DNA from: Jatrophihabitans sp.
Lineage (GTDB): Bacteria; Actinomycetota; Actinomycetes; Mycobacteriales; Jatrophihabitantaceae
NCBI GenBank assembly: GCA_025966255.1
Contig: JAOPVG010000154.1
Coordinates: 1-9,618, forward strand
DNA length: 9,618 nucleotides
Direction of reading: 5' to 3'
Shown here: positions 1-8,210 of the stretch, in pieces
How positions within the stretch are numbered: the first letter of the stretch is position 1
How the letters are laid out: the number at the start of each line of letters is the position of its first letter
Position numbers and translations under genes: made by a program
Notes under the pieces: generated by a model
The model's database searches: none
Told to the model about the DNA's origin: nothing
The model's input: the letters and a program-made list of their open reading frames with translations, nothing else

Positions 1-495
1 CTCCCACGGTATCTCCCGGAAGAACGCGGAGAGCGTGTAAATGCCCAGGGGCAAGCCGAACGCCACGTAGGGGATGATCAACGCGGGCCAGGTGTCGAAC
101 AGCCCGAGCGCCCGCTCGATGTTGAACAGCGGCGTCACCAGCGAGATGGCCGGGAACATCGCGATCAGCAGCGACATCCCGATCAACAGACTCTTGCCGG
201 GGAACTTCAGTCGCGCCACGGCATACGCGGCCATCGATGCCAGCACGACTGCGATCACCGTGGCGATGATCGCGATGCCGATCGAATTGACCAACGCGCG
301 GGTGAACTCCGAGGTCTTGAAGATGCCGCGGTAGTTGTCGAACGTCCACTTGCGTGGGACGAACTTGCCGTCAGTGATCGTCGTCGGATCCTTGAAGGAC
401 AGCGAGACGATCCAGAGCACGGGGACGATCGCGAGCACGACGGCGACGGTGTTGCCAGTGCCCCAGCCGACCTTCTGCTTGACCGTGGTTGCCAC
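1..495 (-). CDS. sugB: SugB-like trehalose ABC importer permease (MalG type), 3' part outside window
   Basis: The gene runs off the left edge; 165 residues are visible. It starts at GTG (complement of 493-495), with GGAGGG seven bases upstream. That Shine-Dalgarno lies inside the end of sugA, whose TGA ends 3 nt before this start, so the two genes are probably translationally coupled. The protein begins with a short cytoplasmic tail and a first membrane helix ([16 protein letters not shown]). Next come the external segment FDNYRGIF, a second helix leading to [14 protein letters not shown], a third helix ([25 protein letters not shown]) and [16 protein letters not shown], where the window stops. 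These stretches match my memory of M. tuberculosis SugB almost word for word. The EAA loop that docks on the ATPase should follow directly after REIPWE and is not visible. By family knowledge it is one half of the membrane channel of the LpqY-SugABC importer. Assignment as SugB is strong; trehalose as substrate is inferred from the family. Confidence 0.9.
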   Translation of the reverse strand, partial: MATTVKQKVGWGTGNTVAVVLAIVPVLWIVSLSFKDPTTITDGKFVPRKWTFDNYRGIFKTSEFTRALVNSIGIAIIATVIAVVLASMAAYAVARLKFPGKSLLIGMSLLIAMFPAISLVTPLFNIERALGLFDTWPALIIPYVAFGLPLGIYTLSAFFREIPWE

Positions 496-498
496 GTC

Positions 499-1443
499 TC
501 AGCCCTCCGCGCCCGGTGCCGCAGCACCGAAGCCTCTGATGAAGACGGCCGCGATGATCGCGACACATATGAAGATCAGAATTGAGATCGCCGACCCGAT
601 GCCGAGGTTGAGCGCGGTGAAGAGGTTGTCGTAACCCAAGATCGACACCGACTGGGTGTTGTTGCCGCCCGCGGTCAGAATGAAGATGTTGTCGAAGATC
701 CGGAACGCGTCGAGGGTCCGGAACAAGAGCGCGACCAGGATGGCCGGCTTCATCAGGGGCAGCGTGATCCTGACGAACCGCTGCCACGCGCTCGCCCCGT
801 CCATCTTGGCGGCCTTCTGTAGATCCTCGGGCACGAGCGCGAGGCCGGCCATCAGCAGCAGCGCCATGAACGGGGTCGTCTTCCACACCTCGGCCAGCGT
901 GATGACCGCGAGAGCCTGGTACTGGTGGGTCAGCGGAGCGCCGGCACCGAGCCATTTCACCAGATAGCCGGTACCCGGCGTCCAGGCGTACTGCCAACTG
1001 AACGCGGCGACGACGGTGACGATGCCGTACGGGATGAGAATCGCGGTGCGCACGGTCCCGCGGCCGAAGAGGGTGCGGTGCATCAGGATCGCCAGCATCA
1101 TGCCGAGGACGAGTTCGACTGCCACGGAGACGAGGGTGATGACGGCCGTCCGGGCCAGTGACTCCCACCAGAACGGCGAGGAGAGCACGGCCTGGTAGTT
1201 GTCGAAGCCGATGAACTTGTGCTGGTCCGGGAAGCGCAGGTCGTAGCGCTCCAGGGACAGGTACACCGCGTAGGCGATCGGATAGGCGGTCACCGCGATC
1301 ATCACGATCACGGCCGGCGCGCACAGCATCCAGCCGAGTCGGCGTTCCGCCTTCGCGCCCTCGGACAGAGGTACCCGCCTGTGCTTCTTGGACGGGGCTT
1401 TCGCTCCGCCGGCGGCGGTGTCCTTGTCAACGGTGACGGTCAT
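499..1443 (-). CDS. sugA: SugA-like trehalose ABC importer permease (MalF type)
   Basis: 314 residues, a usual length for the family. The ATG start is preceded by a near-perfect Shine-Dalgarno, GGAGGTGA, four bases upstream (complement of 1448-1455), in the 37-nt gap after lpqY. A basic cytoplasmic tail of about 37 residues is followed by six predicted membrane helices near residues 38-63, 97-122, 131-152, 177-201, 231-257 and 281-305. The cytoplasmic EAA loop that contacts the ATPase is at about 204-230 (VPEDLQKAAKMDGASAWQRF). The Glu of the EAA triplet is Lys210 here; as I recall, M. tuberculosis SugA has RAA at this place, so the change looks like a SugA trait rather than damage. Other SugA-like stretches are LIPYGIVTVVA, YAWTPGTGYL, VWKTTPFMALLL, RTLDAFRIFDNIF and SVSILGYDNLF. 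It pairs with SugB to form the transmembrane channel for a disaccharide delivered by LpqY. Confidence 0.92.
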   Translation of the reverse strand: MTVTVDKDTAAGGAKAPSKKHRRVPLSEGAKAERRLGWMLCAPAVIVMIAVTAYPIAYAVYLSLERYDLRFPDQHKFIGFDNYQAVLSSPFWWESLARTAVITLVSVAVELVLGMMLAILMHRTLFGRGTVRTAILIPYGIVTVVAAFSWQYAWTPGTGYLVKWLGAGAPLTHQYQALAVITLAEVWKTTPFMALLLMAGLALVPEDLQKAAKMDGASAWQRFVRITLPLMKPAILVALLFRTLDAFRIFDNIFILTAGGNNTQSVSILGYDNLFTALNLGIGSAISILIFICVAIIAAVFIRGFGAAAPGAEG

Positions 1444-1480
1444 CGCTTCACCTCCGGGCCGCTCGCTGCGCTCAGATCGC

Positions 1481-2788
1481 TCATGGGATCAATCCCTTCG
1501 AGGCGAGTGCGTCCTTGATCTGACTACTGATCGTCTTCTCCGTGCTGTCCGGATTGATGCTGCTCGGTGGCGACACGGCGTGCGAGACGACGATCGACAC
1601 GTTCTGGTAGGCCGGCGTCTTCGGCCGCACGCTGGCTTTCTGCAGGGCGGTGAGGATCTCGGCGTGGAACGGATAGTCCTTGAACAGCCGCGGATCTTGG
1701 TACAGGCTCGCGATCGTCGGTGGCAGTCCGCCCTTCGTGGCCGCGACCAACTGGTTCTCGCGATTGCGCAGGCACAGCGCCGCCTTGAACGCCATGGCCG
1801 AGTGCGGCGTGTAACTGCTGATGGCCAGGTCGATGCCACCGATCGTCACGTGGCTGGGTTCGTTGGCGCTCACCCGCGGGTACTGCGTGTACTTGAAGTT
1901 CTTGAACAGCTTGGGCTGGTCGGCCTTCATCGACGCGTACACGAAGGGATAGTTGATCTCGAACGCCGCTTGTCCGGACTCCATCGCCAGCCGGTTCGCG
2001 TCCTCCATCTGCACCGACAATGACGGGTCGGCGGCCGGCGAACTCGCGAGGCGCTTCATGATCTGCAGCGCCTTCTTCGCCGGCGCACCCATCGACGGAC
2101 CGGTCGCGTCCTTGTTCAGGATGCTGCCGCCCGCGCTCGACACGAGGGTGTTGAACCATACGACCGCGCCCTCGTACTGCGCGCCCTGGATCTCAATGAG
2201 GTGCGGCTTGCCTTCCTTCGCCAGCTTGATCGCCATGTCGATCATCTCGTCCCACGTCTTGGGCGGCGTCGGTACGAGGTCGGAGCGGTACCAGAGCAGT
2301 TGGGTGTTGCTGTTGTACGGGACGGCGTAGAGCTGGTTCTTCCAGGTCGCCGTCGCGAGCGGCCCCGCCAGCGTGCCGTTGGTGGCTTCGGCCTTGTTGT
2401 CGCCCGTCCAGGGCTGGATCCACTTGGCTTCGGCGAACTCGGCCTCCCACGTCACGTCCAGCCCGAGGATGTCGAGCGCGCTGTCCTTCGCGGCGAGGCG
2501 GCGGACCAACTGCTGCCGCTGGCCGTCAGCGCCGTTCGGCAGCTTTTGGTAGGAGATCCGATATTGGCTCGTCGCGCATTTGTCGACGGCCTGCTGGATG
2601 GCTCCCGAGTTGTCCGGGAAGCTGTAGAAGTTCAGGGTGACGCGGCCACCGCTGCCACTGCTACCGCACGCGCTCAGCGTTGTGGCGGCCAGGAGCGCGG
2701 CCGCGATGGCGACGGTGGCACGGCGGGTGCTGCGACGACGCGACCGACGCGCGAGTGCCGAACCTGTCTGGCTGTCGTCTATGGACAC
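1481..2788 (-). CDS. lpqY: LpqY-like trehalose-binding lipoprotein of ABC importer
   Basis: 435 residues, starting at GTG (complement of 2786-2788) with AGGGAG eight bases upstream. The N-terminus is very Arg-rich (residues 14-23), then hydrophobic, and ends in the lipobox LSAC with the lipidated Cys at position 41, so the protein should be anchored outside the membrane. The RR-containing leader could use the Tat route, but the motif is weak. The body is a solute-binding protein of the sugar-binding (family 1) type. Stretches that resemble M. tuberculosis LpqY are LDVTWEAEFAEAKW (about 110-123), NTQLLWYRSDLV (151-162), EGAVVWFNTLVSSAGGS (206-222), FEINYPFVYASM (266-277), VTIGGIDLAIS (304-314) and GGLPPTIASLY. 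It is first in the operon and would hand sugar to SugA/SugB. In mycobacteria LpqY recycles trehalose from cell-envelope trehalose mycolates; whether this host makes mycolates cannot be told here. Trehalose is therefore the likely ligand, with other disaccharides possible. Confidence 0.9.
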   Translation of the reverse strand: MSIDDSQTGSALARRSRRRSTRRATVAIAAALLAATTLSACGSSGSGGRVTLNFYSFPDNSGAIQQAVDKCATSQYRISYQKLPNGADGQRQQLVRRLAAKDSALDILGLDVTWEAEFAEAKWIQPWTGDNKAEATNGTLAGPLATATWKNQLYAVPYNSNTQLLWYRSDLVPTPPKTWDEMIDMAIKLAKEGKPHLIEIQGAQYEGAVVWFNTLVSSAGGSILNKDATGPSMGAPAKKALQIMKRLASSPAADPSLSVQMEDANRLAMESGQAAFEINYPFVYASMKADQPKLFKNFKYTQYPRVSANEPSHVTIGGIDLAISSYTPHSAMAFKAALCLRNRENQLVAATKGGLPPTIASLYQDPRLFKDYPFHAEILTALQKASVRPKTPAYQNVSIVVSHAVSPPSSINPDSTEKTISSQIKDALASKGLIP

Positions 2789-2856
2789 CGGCGAGTCTCC
2801 CTAGATCGAGCGATCGGGGCCGGCCGAGTCTTCCGGACGCCGTACGCCGTTAATCG

Positions 2857-2864
2857 ACTGCAGT
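2857..2864. promoter_or_regulatory. ACTGCAGT palindrome at predicted lpqY start site
   Basis: This is a perfect 8-bp palindrome inside a looser inverted repeat (TCG on the left, TTCGA on the right). It falls where the lpqY promoter would begin transcription, a position suited to a repressor. No regulator gene is in the window and the site differs from the AAGCGCTT site on the other side. An 8-mer palindrome can occur by chance, so this is tentative. Confidence 0.25.
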
Positions 2865-2869
2865 TTCGG

Positions 2870-2898
2870 ACGCTACGGTTCTCGTCGCATCGTGGCAA
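2870..2898 (-). promoter_or_regulatory. Candidate promoter of lpqY-sugAB
   Basis: On the minus strand, TTGCCA (complement of 2893-2898) and TAGCGT (complement of 2870-2875) are 17 bases apart. The first is close to the primary-sigma -35 consensus and the second fits the actinobacterial TANNNT -10. Transcription would start near 2863, giving a leader of about 75 nt before the GTG at 2788. Predicted from sequence only. Confidence 0.55.
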
Positions 2899-2980
2899 TA
2901 CACACTTTCACGGCATGCATCCGACGGTCATTCAGTACTCGCTCGAGTTTTACGGCCTGACCGTTCCGTCTCCGGGCTGG

Positions 2981-3030
2981 CCAAGGCGCCGTCCAGCGTT
3001 GACCAAGGCGCCGTCCAGCGTTGACCAAGG
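2981..3030. repeat. 22-bp perfect tandem duplication, 2.3 copies
   Basis: A 22-base unit beginning CCAAGGCGCC and ending GCGTTGA occurs at 2981-3002 and again, without a mismatch, at 3003-3024. The first six bases of a third copy (CCAAGG) follow at 3025-3030. Each unit-to-unit junction creates TTGACC, at 2999-3004 and 3021-3026. The second is the -35 hexamer proposed for the ATPase-agl operon. Confidence 0.95.
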
Positions 3031-3049
3031 GGTAACGAGTTCGTAACGA
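3021..3049 (+). promoter_or_regulatory. Candidate promoter of the ATPase-AglEFG-like operon
   Basis: TTGACC (3021-3026) and TAACGA (3044-3049) are separated by 17 bases. The -35 is one base from TTGACA; the -10 has the TA start but ends in A instead of T. Transcription would start around 3056, leaving a leader of about 80 nt before the ATG at 3138. The -35 lies in the second copy of the tandem duplication. Confidence 0.5.
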
Positions 3050-3057
3050 CCGCCCGC

Positions 3058-3065
3058 AAGCGCTT
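3058..3065. promoter_or_regulatory. LacI-family-like operator half-site pair AAGCGCTT
   Basis: AAGCGCTT is a perfect palindrome with the central CG and AAnCGnTT-like arms typical of LacI/GalR-family operators that control sugar uptake genes. It sits just after the predicted -10, at or next to the start site, the usual place for a repressor. The flanks (GC on the left, CC on the right) are only partly symmetric. It was seen only once in the window. The regulator itself is not in the window. Confidence 0.45.
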
Positions 3066-3137
3066 CCGCACACCGTTAGGTTTGGCGAGCAAATCGGGGG
3101 ACGGCTGTGCCGCCCACGGCCCTGCGGAAGGACGTGC

Positions 3138-4337
<1,200 letters not shown>

Positions 4338-4357
4338 ACCGAAGCAAGGGAGCAGAC

Positions 4358-5710
4358 GTGCAAACAACCAAGAAGGCACTTGCGGTGCTGTGTGCCGCCA
4401 CATTGGCGGTCGGCGCGCTCGCCGCATGCTCGTCGAGCAAGTCGTCCGGCGGCAGCACGAAGACAAGCGGCTCGTCGGCACCGAAGGTCAACCTGAGCGG
4501 CAAGACGTTCACCGTCCTCGGCCAGTGGACCGGCGCCGAGCAGAAGGCCTTCCAGGCCGTGCTCGACGGGTTCAAGAAGGCGACGGGCGCGACGGGCACG
4601 TACACGCCCGCGGCCGGAGGTGACGAGGCGACGGTGTTGGGCACGAAGGTGAACGGCGGCACGCCGCCCGACGTCGCGATGCTCGCGCTGCCCGGCGCGA
4701 TCTCGCAGTACGCGAAGGCCAACAAGCTGCAGCCGCTGGGCTCCGATGCCAAGGCCGGCGTAGCCGCGAACTACGCCTCGGTCTGGACCCAGCTGGCCAC
4801 GGTCGGCGGCAACGTGTACGGCGTTCCATTCGACGCGTCGAACAAGTCGACTGTCTGGTATGCCACCAAGCCGTTCACTGATGCGGGCATTACGAACCCG
4901 CCGGCAACGTGGGCGGATTTCCTGAAGTCGGCCAAGACCCTCAGTGATGCCGGGGTTCAGGTTCCGGTCTCCATCGGTGGCGGCGACGGCTGGACGCTCA
5001 CCGACTGGTTCGAGAACGTCTACATCCGCACCGCGGGCCTGGCCAGTTACGACAAGCTCACGCACCACCAGATCCCGTGGACCGATGCGTCCGTCACCAA
5101 GGCGTTGACCACGCTCAAGGAACTCTGGTCCAACCAGGCGCTGATCGGCAGCCCGGCCAATGCGTTGAAGACGCCGTTCCCGGCGTCGGTGGACAACACG
5201 TTCAAGGCCAGCGCGAAGTCGGCCGTGGTGTTCGAGGGCAGCTTCGTGGCCACGACCATCACCGGCGACAAGTTGCCGGCGAAGGTCGGTACCGACGCGA
5301 AATTCTTCCCGTTCCCGTCGGTCGACGGCTCCAAGCCGGCGCTCGTCGGTGGTGGCGACTTCGCGGTCGGGTTCACCAAGAATGCCGCCGTGCAGCCCTT
5401 CCTGGCCTACCTCGCGTCCGCTGAAGCCGCGAAGGCGATCGTGGGCAGCCCGGGCAGCGGATTCCTGTCGGCGAACAAGAACCTGGCGACGTCGGACTAC
5501 AACGACGCGACGTCCGGTGAGTTGGGCAAGCAGATCGTCAGCGTTGGCGACAACTTCCGCTTCGACATGTCCGACCAGGCGCCGGCCGAGTTCGGTGGCA
5601 CCCCCAACAAGGGTGAGTGGGCGGATCTGCAGACCTTCCTGGGCAACGGCAACGTCGCCGCGGCGCAGAAGGCTCTCGAGGCTCACGCGAAGGCGGCGAA
5701 GGGCTGGTAG
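4358..5710 (+). CDS. Carbohydrate-binding lipoprotein of ABC importer (AglE-like)
   Basis: 450 residues from GTG 4358. I chose this start over the in-frame GTG at 4325, which would overlap the ATPase gene, because AAGGGAG lies five bases before 4358 and translation from there gives a clean lipoprotein signal (MQTTKKALAVLC, then the lipobox LAAC with Cys24). A Ser/Gly/Lys linker (about 25-48) leads into a family-1 solute-binding fold. It starts KTFTVLGQWTGAEQKAFQ and includes TPPDVAMLALPGAISQYAK, YGVPFDASNKSTVWYATKPF, TWADFLKSAKTL, GDGWTLTDWFENVYIR and a C-terminal EWADLQTFLGNGN. These features suggest the alpha-glucoside-binding (AglE) group, but the ligand is not fixed by what I can see. It is clearly different from LpqY in the same window. 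It should be tethered outside the cell and feed the two downstream permeases. Confidence 0.8.
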   Translation: MQTTKKALAVLCAATLAVGALAACSSSKSSGGSTKTSGSSAPKVNLSGKTFTVLGQWTGAEQKAFQAVLDGFKKATGATGTYTPAAGGDEATVLGTKVNGGTPPDVAMLALPGAISQYAKANKLQPLGSDAKAGVAANYASVWTQLATVGGNVYGVPFDASNKSTVWYATKPFTDAGITNPPATWADFLKSAKTLSDAGVQVPVSIGGGDGWTLTDWFENVYIRTAGLASYDKLTHHQIPWTDASVTKALTTLKELWSNQALIGSPANALKTPFPASVDNTFKASAKSAVVFEGSFVATTITGDKLPAKVGTDAKFFPFPSVDGSKPALVGGGDFAVGFTKNAAVQPFLAYLASAEAAKAIVGSPGSGFLSANKNLATSDYNDATSGELGKQIVSVGDNFRFDMSDQAPAEFGGTPNKGEWADLQTFLGNGNVAAAQKALEAHAKAAKGW

Positions 5711-5755
5711 CACGGCTCGCCTTCTGCACCGCTAGTCGGACGACCTAGGAGTCAG

Positions 5756-7162
5756 GTGACACAGCAGCCGGGGGAACCGATCGCCGATGGTCCGGCGGTC
5801 GGTTCCGCCGTGCTGGTTGCCGATGCGCCGACGACGGGTTCGGACGGGCGGGCCGGTAAGCCGCCGCGGGAACTCGGTCAGGCCCGCTGGCTCTCGATAA
5901 TCTTCCTCGGGCCGGCCTTGATCCTGCTCGCGGTGATCGTGCTGTACCCGCTGGTCTACAGCGCCGTCCGCAGCTTGTTCGACGACGGACCCGCGGGCAC
6001 CACCGGCGGCTTCGTCGGGCTGCGCAACTACGGCTCGGTGTTCACCGATCCGTCCACCTTCCGGGCAGTGAAGAACAACATCATCTGGATCCTGGTGGCG
6101 CCAACGGTGATCACCATCGTGGGTCTGATCTTCGCCGTGCTGTCCGAGCGGATCCGGTGGTCCTCGGCGTTCAAGCTGGTGCTGTTCATGCCGATGGCGA
6201 TCTCCTTCCTCGCGTCCGGCGTCACCTTCGAGCTGATCTACAGCGACCAGCCGAGTCGCGGGTTGGCCAACGCGGTCACCGTCGGGATCCGCGATACGTT
6301 CTCCAGCCCCAGCCTGTATCCGGAGACCCACATCCGGACCGGCGGCTCTTTCACTGGTTCGGCGAGTTCCGGATACACGACCACGAAGGCCTACTCACCC
6401 GGCACGCCGGTGCTGATCCCGATGGTGGGGCTCAGCCTCACCAGCCCGCCGAAGGGATTGGTGTCCGCGCAGCCGCCGAGCACCGGACCCGGACTCAACG
6501 GAGTCGTGTGGAACGACTTCCGGCGTGGTGGTGGCGGTACGGTCGGAAAGGTCGACCCGGGCGAGCTGGGCCTCAAGGGCGTCCATGTCCAGGCGCTCCA
6601 GGACGGCAAGGTCGTGGCGAGCACGACGGCCGACGCGAAGGGCGACTTCTCGTTCCCAGGGCTGACGTCCGCGACCTATCAGGTGAAACTCCCGGCGAGC
6701 AACTTCGCCCCGCCGTTCAACGGGCTGTCCTGGCTCGGCCCCAACCTCATCACGCCGTCGATCATGATTGCCTATCTGTGGGTCTACGCCGGCTTCGCAA
6801 TGGTGCTGCTTGCTGCGGGGATGGCCGCCATCCCTCGTGACGCGCTCGAGGCGGCCCGCATCGACGGCGCGACGGAATGGCAGGTCTTCCGCCGGGTCAC
6901 TGCGCCGTTGCTGGCACCGGTGCTGCTGGTCGTCTTTGTCACTTTGGTCATCAACGTGCTCAAGATCTTCGACATAGTCTTCGTGATCTCCTCGGGCGCC
7001 GGCGCGAACGGCAAGTACGCCGATGTGCTGGCCACCCAACTGTTCAATGCCTACGGCCAACAGAGGTACGGCATAGCCAGTGCTATCGGCGTGGTGCTGG
7101 TGCTCGTCGTCGTGCCCTTCATGGCGTTGAACATCCGACGGTTCAGGAGAGAGCAGCGATGA
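5756..7162 (+). CDS. Sugar ABC importer permease (AglF/MalF type) with inserted Ig-like SdrD-type B domain
   Basis: 468 residues, about 150 more than usual. The GTG start has AGGAG four bases upstream. After a 42-residue cytoplasmic tail, core helices lie at about 45-70, 107-130 and 139-162. The chain GLANAVTVGI (169-178) then normally continues within a few residues to NGLSWLGPNLITPSIMIAYLW (322-342). Here residues about 179-320 intervene: a Ser/Thr/Gly-rich stretch (182-215), a Pro-rich stretch (216-246) and a beta-rich module (247-313). Membrane helices resume at about 332-355, 383-410 and 437-462. The EAA loop is at 353-386, with E365-A-A and Gly371 (EAARIDGA), so the ATPase contact is intact. 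The frame is open throughout with no codon-usage break that I can see, so the insert looks like a real part of the protein. The gene overlaps the next permease by ATGA. The AglF-type assignment rests on the core sequence and position. Confidence 0.88.
   Translation: MTQQPGEPIADGPAVGSAVLVADAPTTGSDGRAGKPPRELGQARWLSIIFLGPALILLAVIVLYPLVYSAVRSLFDDGPAGTTGGFVGLRNYGSVFTDPSTFRAVKNNIIWILVAPTVITIVGLIFAVLSERIRWSSAFKLVLFMPMAISFLASGVTFELIYSDQPSRGLANAVTVGIRDTFSSPSLYPETHIRTGGSFTGSASSGYTTTKAYSPGTPVLIPMVGLSLTSPPKGLVSAQPPSTGPGLNGVVWNDFRRGGGGTVGKVDPGELGLKGVHVQALQDGKVVASTTADAKGDFSFPGLTSATYQVKLPASNFAPPFNGLSWLGPNLITPSIMIAYLWVYAGFAMVLLAAGMAAIPRDALEAARIDGATEWQVFRRVTAPLLAPVLLVVFVTLVINVLKIFDIVFVISSGAGANGKYADVLATQLFNAYGQQRYGIASAIGVVLVLVVVPFMALNIRRFRREQR
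6494..6694 (+). other. SdrD-B/Cna-B-like beta-sandwich domain inside the permease
   Basis: Residues 247-313 of the permease fit the pattern of SdrD-type B domains. The opening is GVVWNDF, then an acidic turn VDPGELGLKGVHVQAL, then DGKVVASTTADAKGDFSFPGL, and finally ATYQVKLP. In that family the pattern is GxVWxDxNxDG, xxGExGLxGVxVxL, TTTDxxGxYxFxxL and GxYxVxF. The acidic residues Asp254, Asp267 and Glu270 stand where family members can bind calcium, though the usual NxDG stretch is replaced by RRGGGG, so calcium binding is doubtful. By topology the domain lies outside the cell, where the binding protein docks. Recognition is from sequence pattern alone. Confidence 0.65.
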
Positions 7163-8052
7163 CTGCCGCCGCGTCGACCGACATCGTCACCGGCAGCATC
7201 AACCGCGGCTGGGCGGCGCGCATCGCCGCGCGCACCGGTGGGGGCGCGCTGCGCATCTTCCTCATCGTGGTCGCGCTCGTGTGGCTGATCCCGACGTTCG
7301 GTCTACTGATCGAGTCGTTGCGCGACCCCGCCCAGTACGCGAACGGCGGCTGGTGGGATGCGATCACCCACCCCGCCCAACTCACCTTCTCGAACTACTC
7401 GGCGCTGTTGAAGACGTCCGCGATCACGGGATCGTTCTGGAACACCGTCGAGATCACCGTCCCGGCCACGATCCTGGTCGTGCTCATCGGCGCCGCGGCC
7501 GGATACGCGTTCGCCTGGTTGGAATTCCCCGGCCGCGATGCGCTGTTCCTCGTCGTCATCGGCCTGCTGGTCGTCCCGATCCAGATCGCGCTCATCCCGG
7601 TCGTCAAGCTCTACTCGGCGCTGGGTATCTCCGGCTCGATCCTGTCGGTGGTGATCTTCCACGTGGCCTTCGGGCTGCCGTTCGCCATCTTCTTGTTGCG
7701 CAACTACTTCTCCGGCATCCCGCGCGACCTGATGGAGGCCGCCCGGATGGACGGCGCCACCGAGGGCCGGATCTTCTTCCGCATCGTCCTGCCCCTCGGG
7801 CTGCCGGCGATCGCTTCACTGGCCATCTTCCAGTTCCTGTGGGTGTGGAACGACCTGCTCGTCGCCCTGATCTTCACCGACTCGTCCAGCCAGCCGCTGA
7901 CGGTGGCGCTGGCCAGCCAGACCCGCCAGTTCGGCAGCAGCATCGACGTCCTCGCTCCGGGCGCGTTCCTGTCCCTGATCGTGCCGCTGGCGGTGTTCAT
8001 GTTCTTCCAGCGCTTCTTCGTCGAGGGCGTCATGGCCGGCTCGGTGAAATAG
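7159..8052 (+). CDS. Sugar ABC importer permease (AglG/MalG type)
   Basis: 297 residues from ATG 7159, which overlaps the stop of the upstream permease (ATGA); AGGAG lies nine bases before it. The reading frame is open further upstream, but that part is antisense-free overlap with the MalF-type gene and has no family sequence. Six membrane helices are predicted near 31-52, 95-120, 128-150, 156-180, 205-229 and 260-285. The cytoplasmic EAA loop is at 176-203 with a canonical EAARMDGATEGRIFFRIVLP (E183, G189). MalG-type hallmarks include SFWNTVEITVPAT, AGYAFAWLEFPGRD, FGLPFAIFLLRNYFSGIPRDL, FLWVWNDLLVAL and the C-terminal FFVEGVMAGSVK. It forms the channel together with the permease encoded just before it. 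Substrate is inferred to be an alpha-glucoside from the operon partners. Confidence 0.9.
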   Translation: MTAAASTDIVTGSINRGWAARIAARTGGGALRIFLIVVALVWLIPTFGLLIESLRDPAQYANGGWWDAITHPAQLTFSNYSALLKTSAITGSFWNTVEITVPATILVVLIGAAAGYAFAWLEFPGRDALFLVVIGLLVVPIQIALIPVVKLYSALGISGSILSVVIFHVAFGLPFAIFLLRNYFSGIPRDLMEAARMDGATEGRIFFRIVLPLGLPAIASLAIFQFLWVWNDLLVALIFTDSSSQPLTVALASQTRQFGSSIDVLAPGAFLSLIVPLAVFMFFQRFFVEGVMAGSVK

Positions 8053-8068
8053 CGGAATACGGCACCCC

Positions 8069-8092
8069 TGGGGGGCGTTCCCCCACTGTTTT
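8069..8092 (+). terminator. Probable terminator of the ATPase-AglEFG-like operon
   Basis: TGGGGG (8069-8074) pairs with CCCCCA (8080-8085) across the five-base loop GCGTT, and CTGTTTT follows. The hairpin begins 16 nt after the last permease stop. The stem is short but almost all G-C. It would separate the transporter genes from rpmE. Confidence 0.5.
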
Positions 8093-8210
8093 GGTCTTGC
8101 GGCACACGTGCTGGCAGACTGGACGATCGGTGCCTCTGGTGCCGACCTAACCACCCGGCTCCGGTTCACGTCCCACGGGCGACCCGGCGGCCAGCAGAAG
8201 GGAACCAGAA

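Larger units (their letters stand above)
2789..3137. other. Divergent intergenic control region
   Basis: These 349 bases separate the starts of lpqY (leftward) and the ATPase gene (rightward). I see no convincing gene here; the open frames present lack family resemblance and a Shine-Dalgarno. It contains two outward-facing promoter candidates, two short palindromes near the predicted start sites and one 22-bp tandem duplication, each listed separately. Smaller repeats include ACGCCGT twice in a row at 2837-2850, in the predicted leader of lpqY, and an ATGCAT-centred imperfect palindrome at 2911-2923, upstream of the lpqY -35. The base composition is less GC-rich than the neighbouring genes around 2850-2960. 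Confidence 0.8.

Noticed and set aside
2981..3030. Tandem repeat as a CRISPR or integrase attachment site
   Set aside because: The units are directly adjacent with no spacers, there are only two full copies, and no cas or integrase gene is present.
2201..3046. 281-codon plus-strand frame across the start of lpqY and the control region
   Set aside because: It is mostly antisense to lpqY with no domain or Shine-Dalgarno. The part in the intergenic region overlaps both promoters and the tandem repeat.
6281..6721. Insert in the permease as a frameshift or assembly artefact
   Set aside because: The frame stays open through the insert and re-enters the permease core in frame. The insert has normal GC-ending codons and its own recognisable domain pattern.
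8091..8120. TTGGTC-18-CAGACT as an rpmE promoter
   Set aside because: The -35 overlaps the T-tract of the preceding terminator and the -10 matches only two key positions. rpmE probably has its own promoter, but I cannot place it with confidence.
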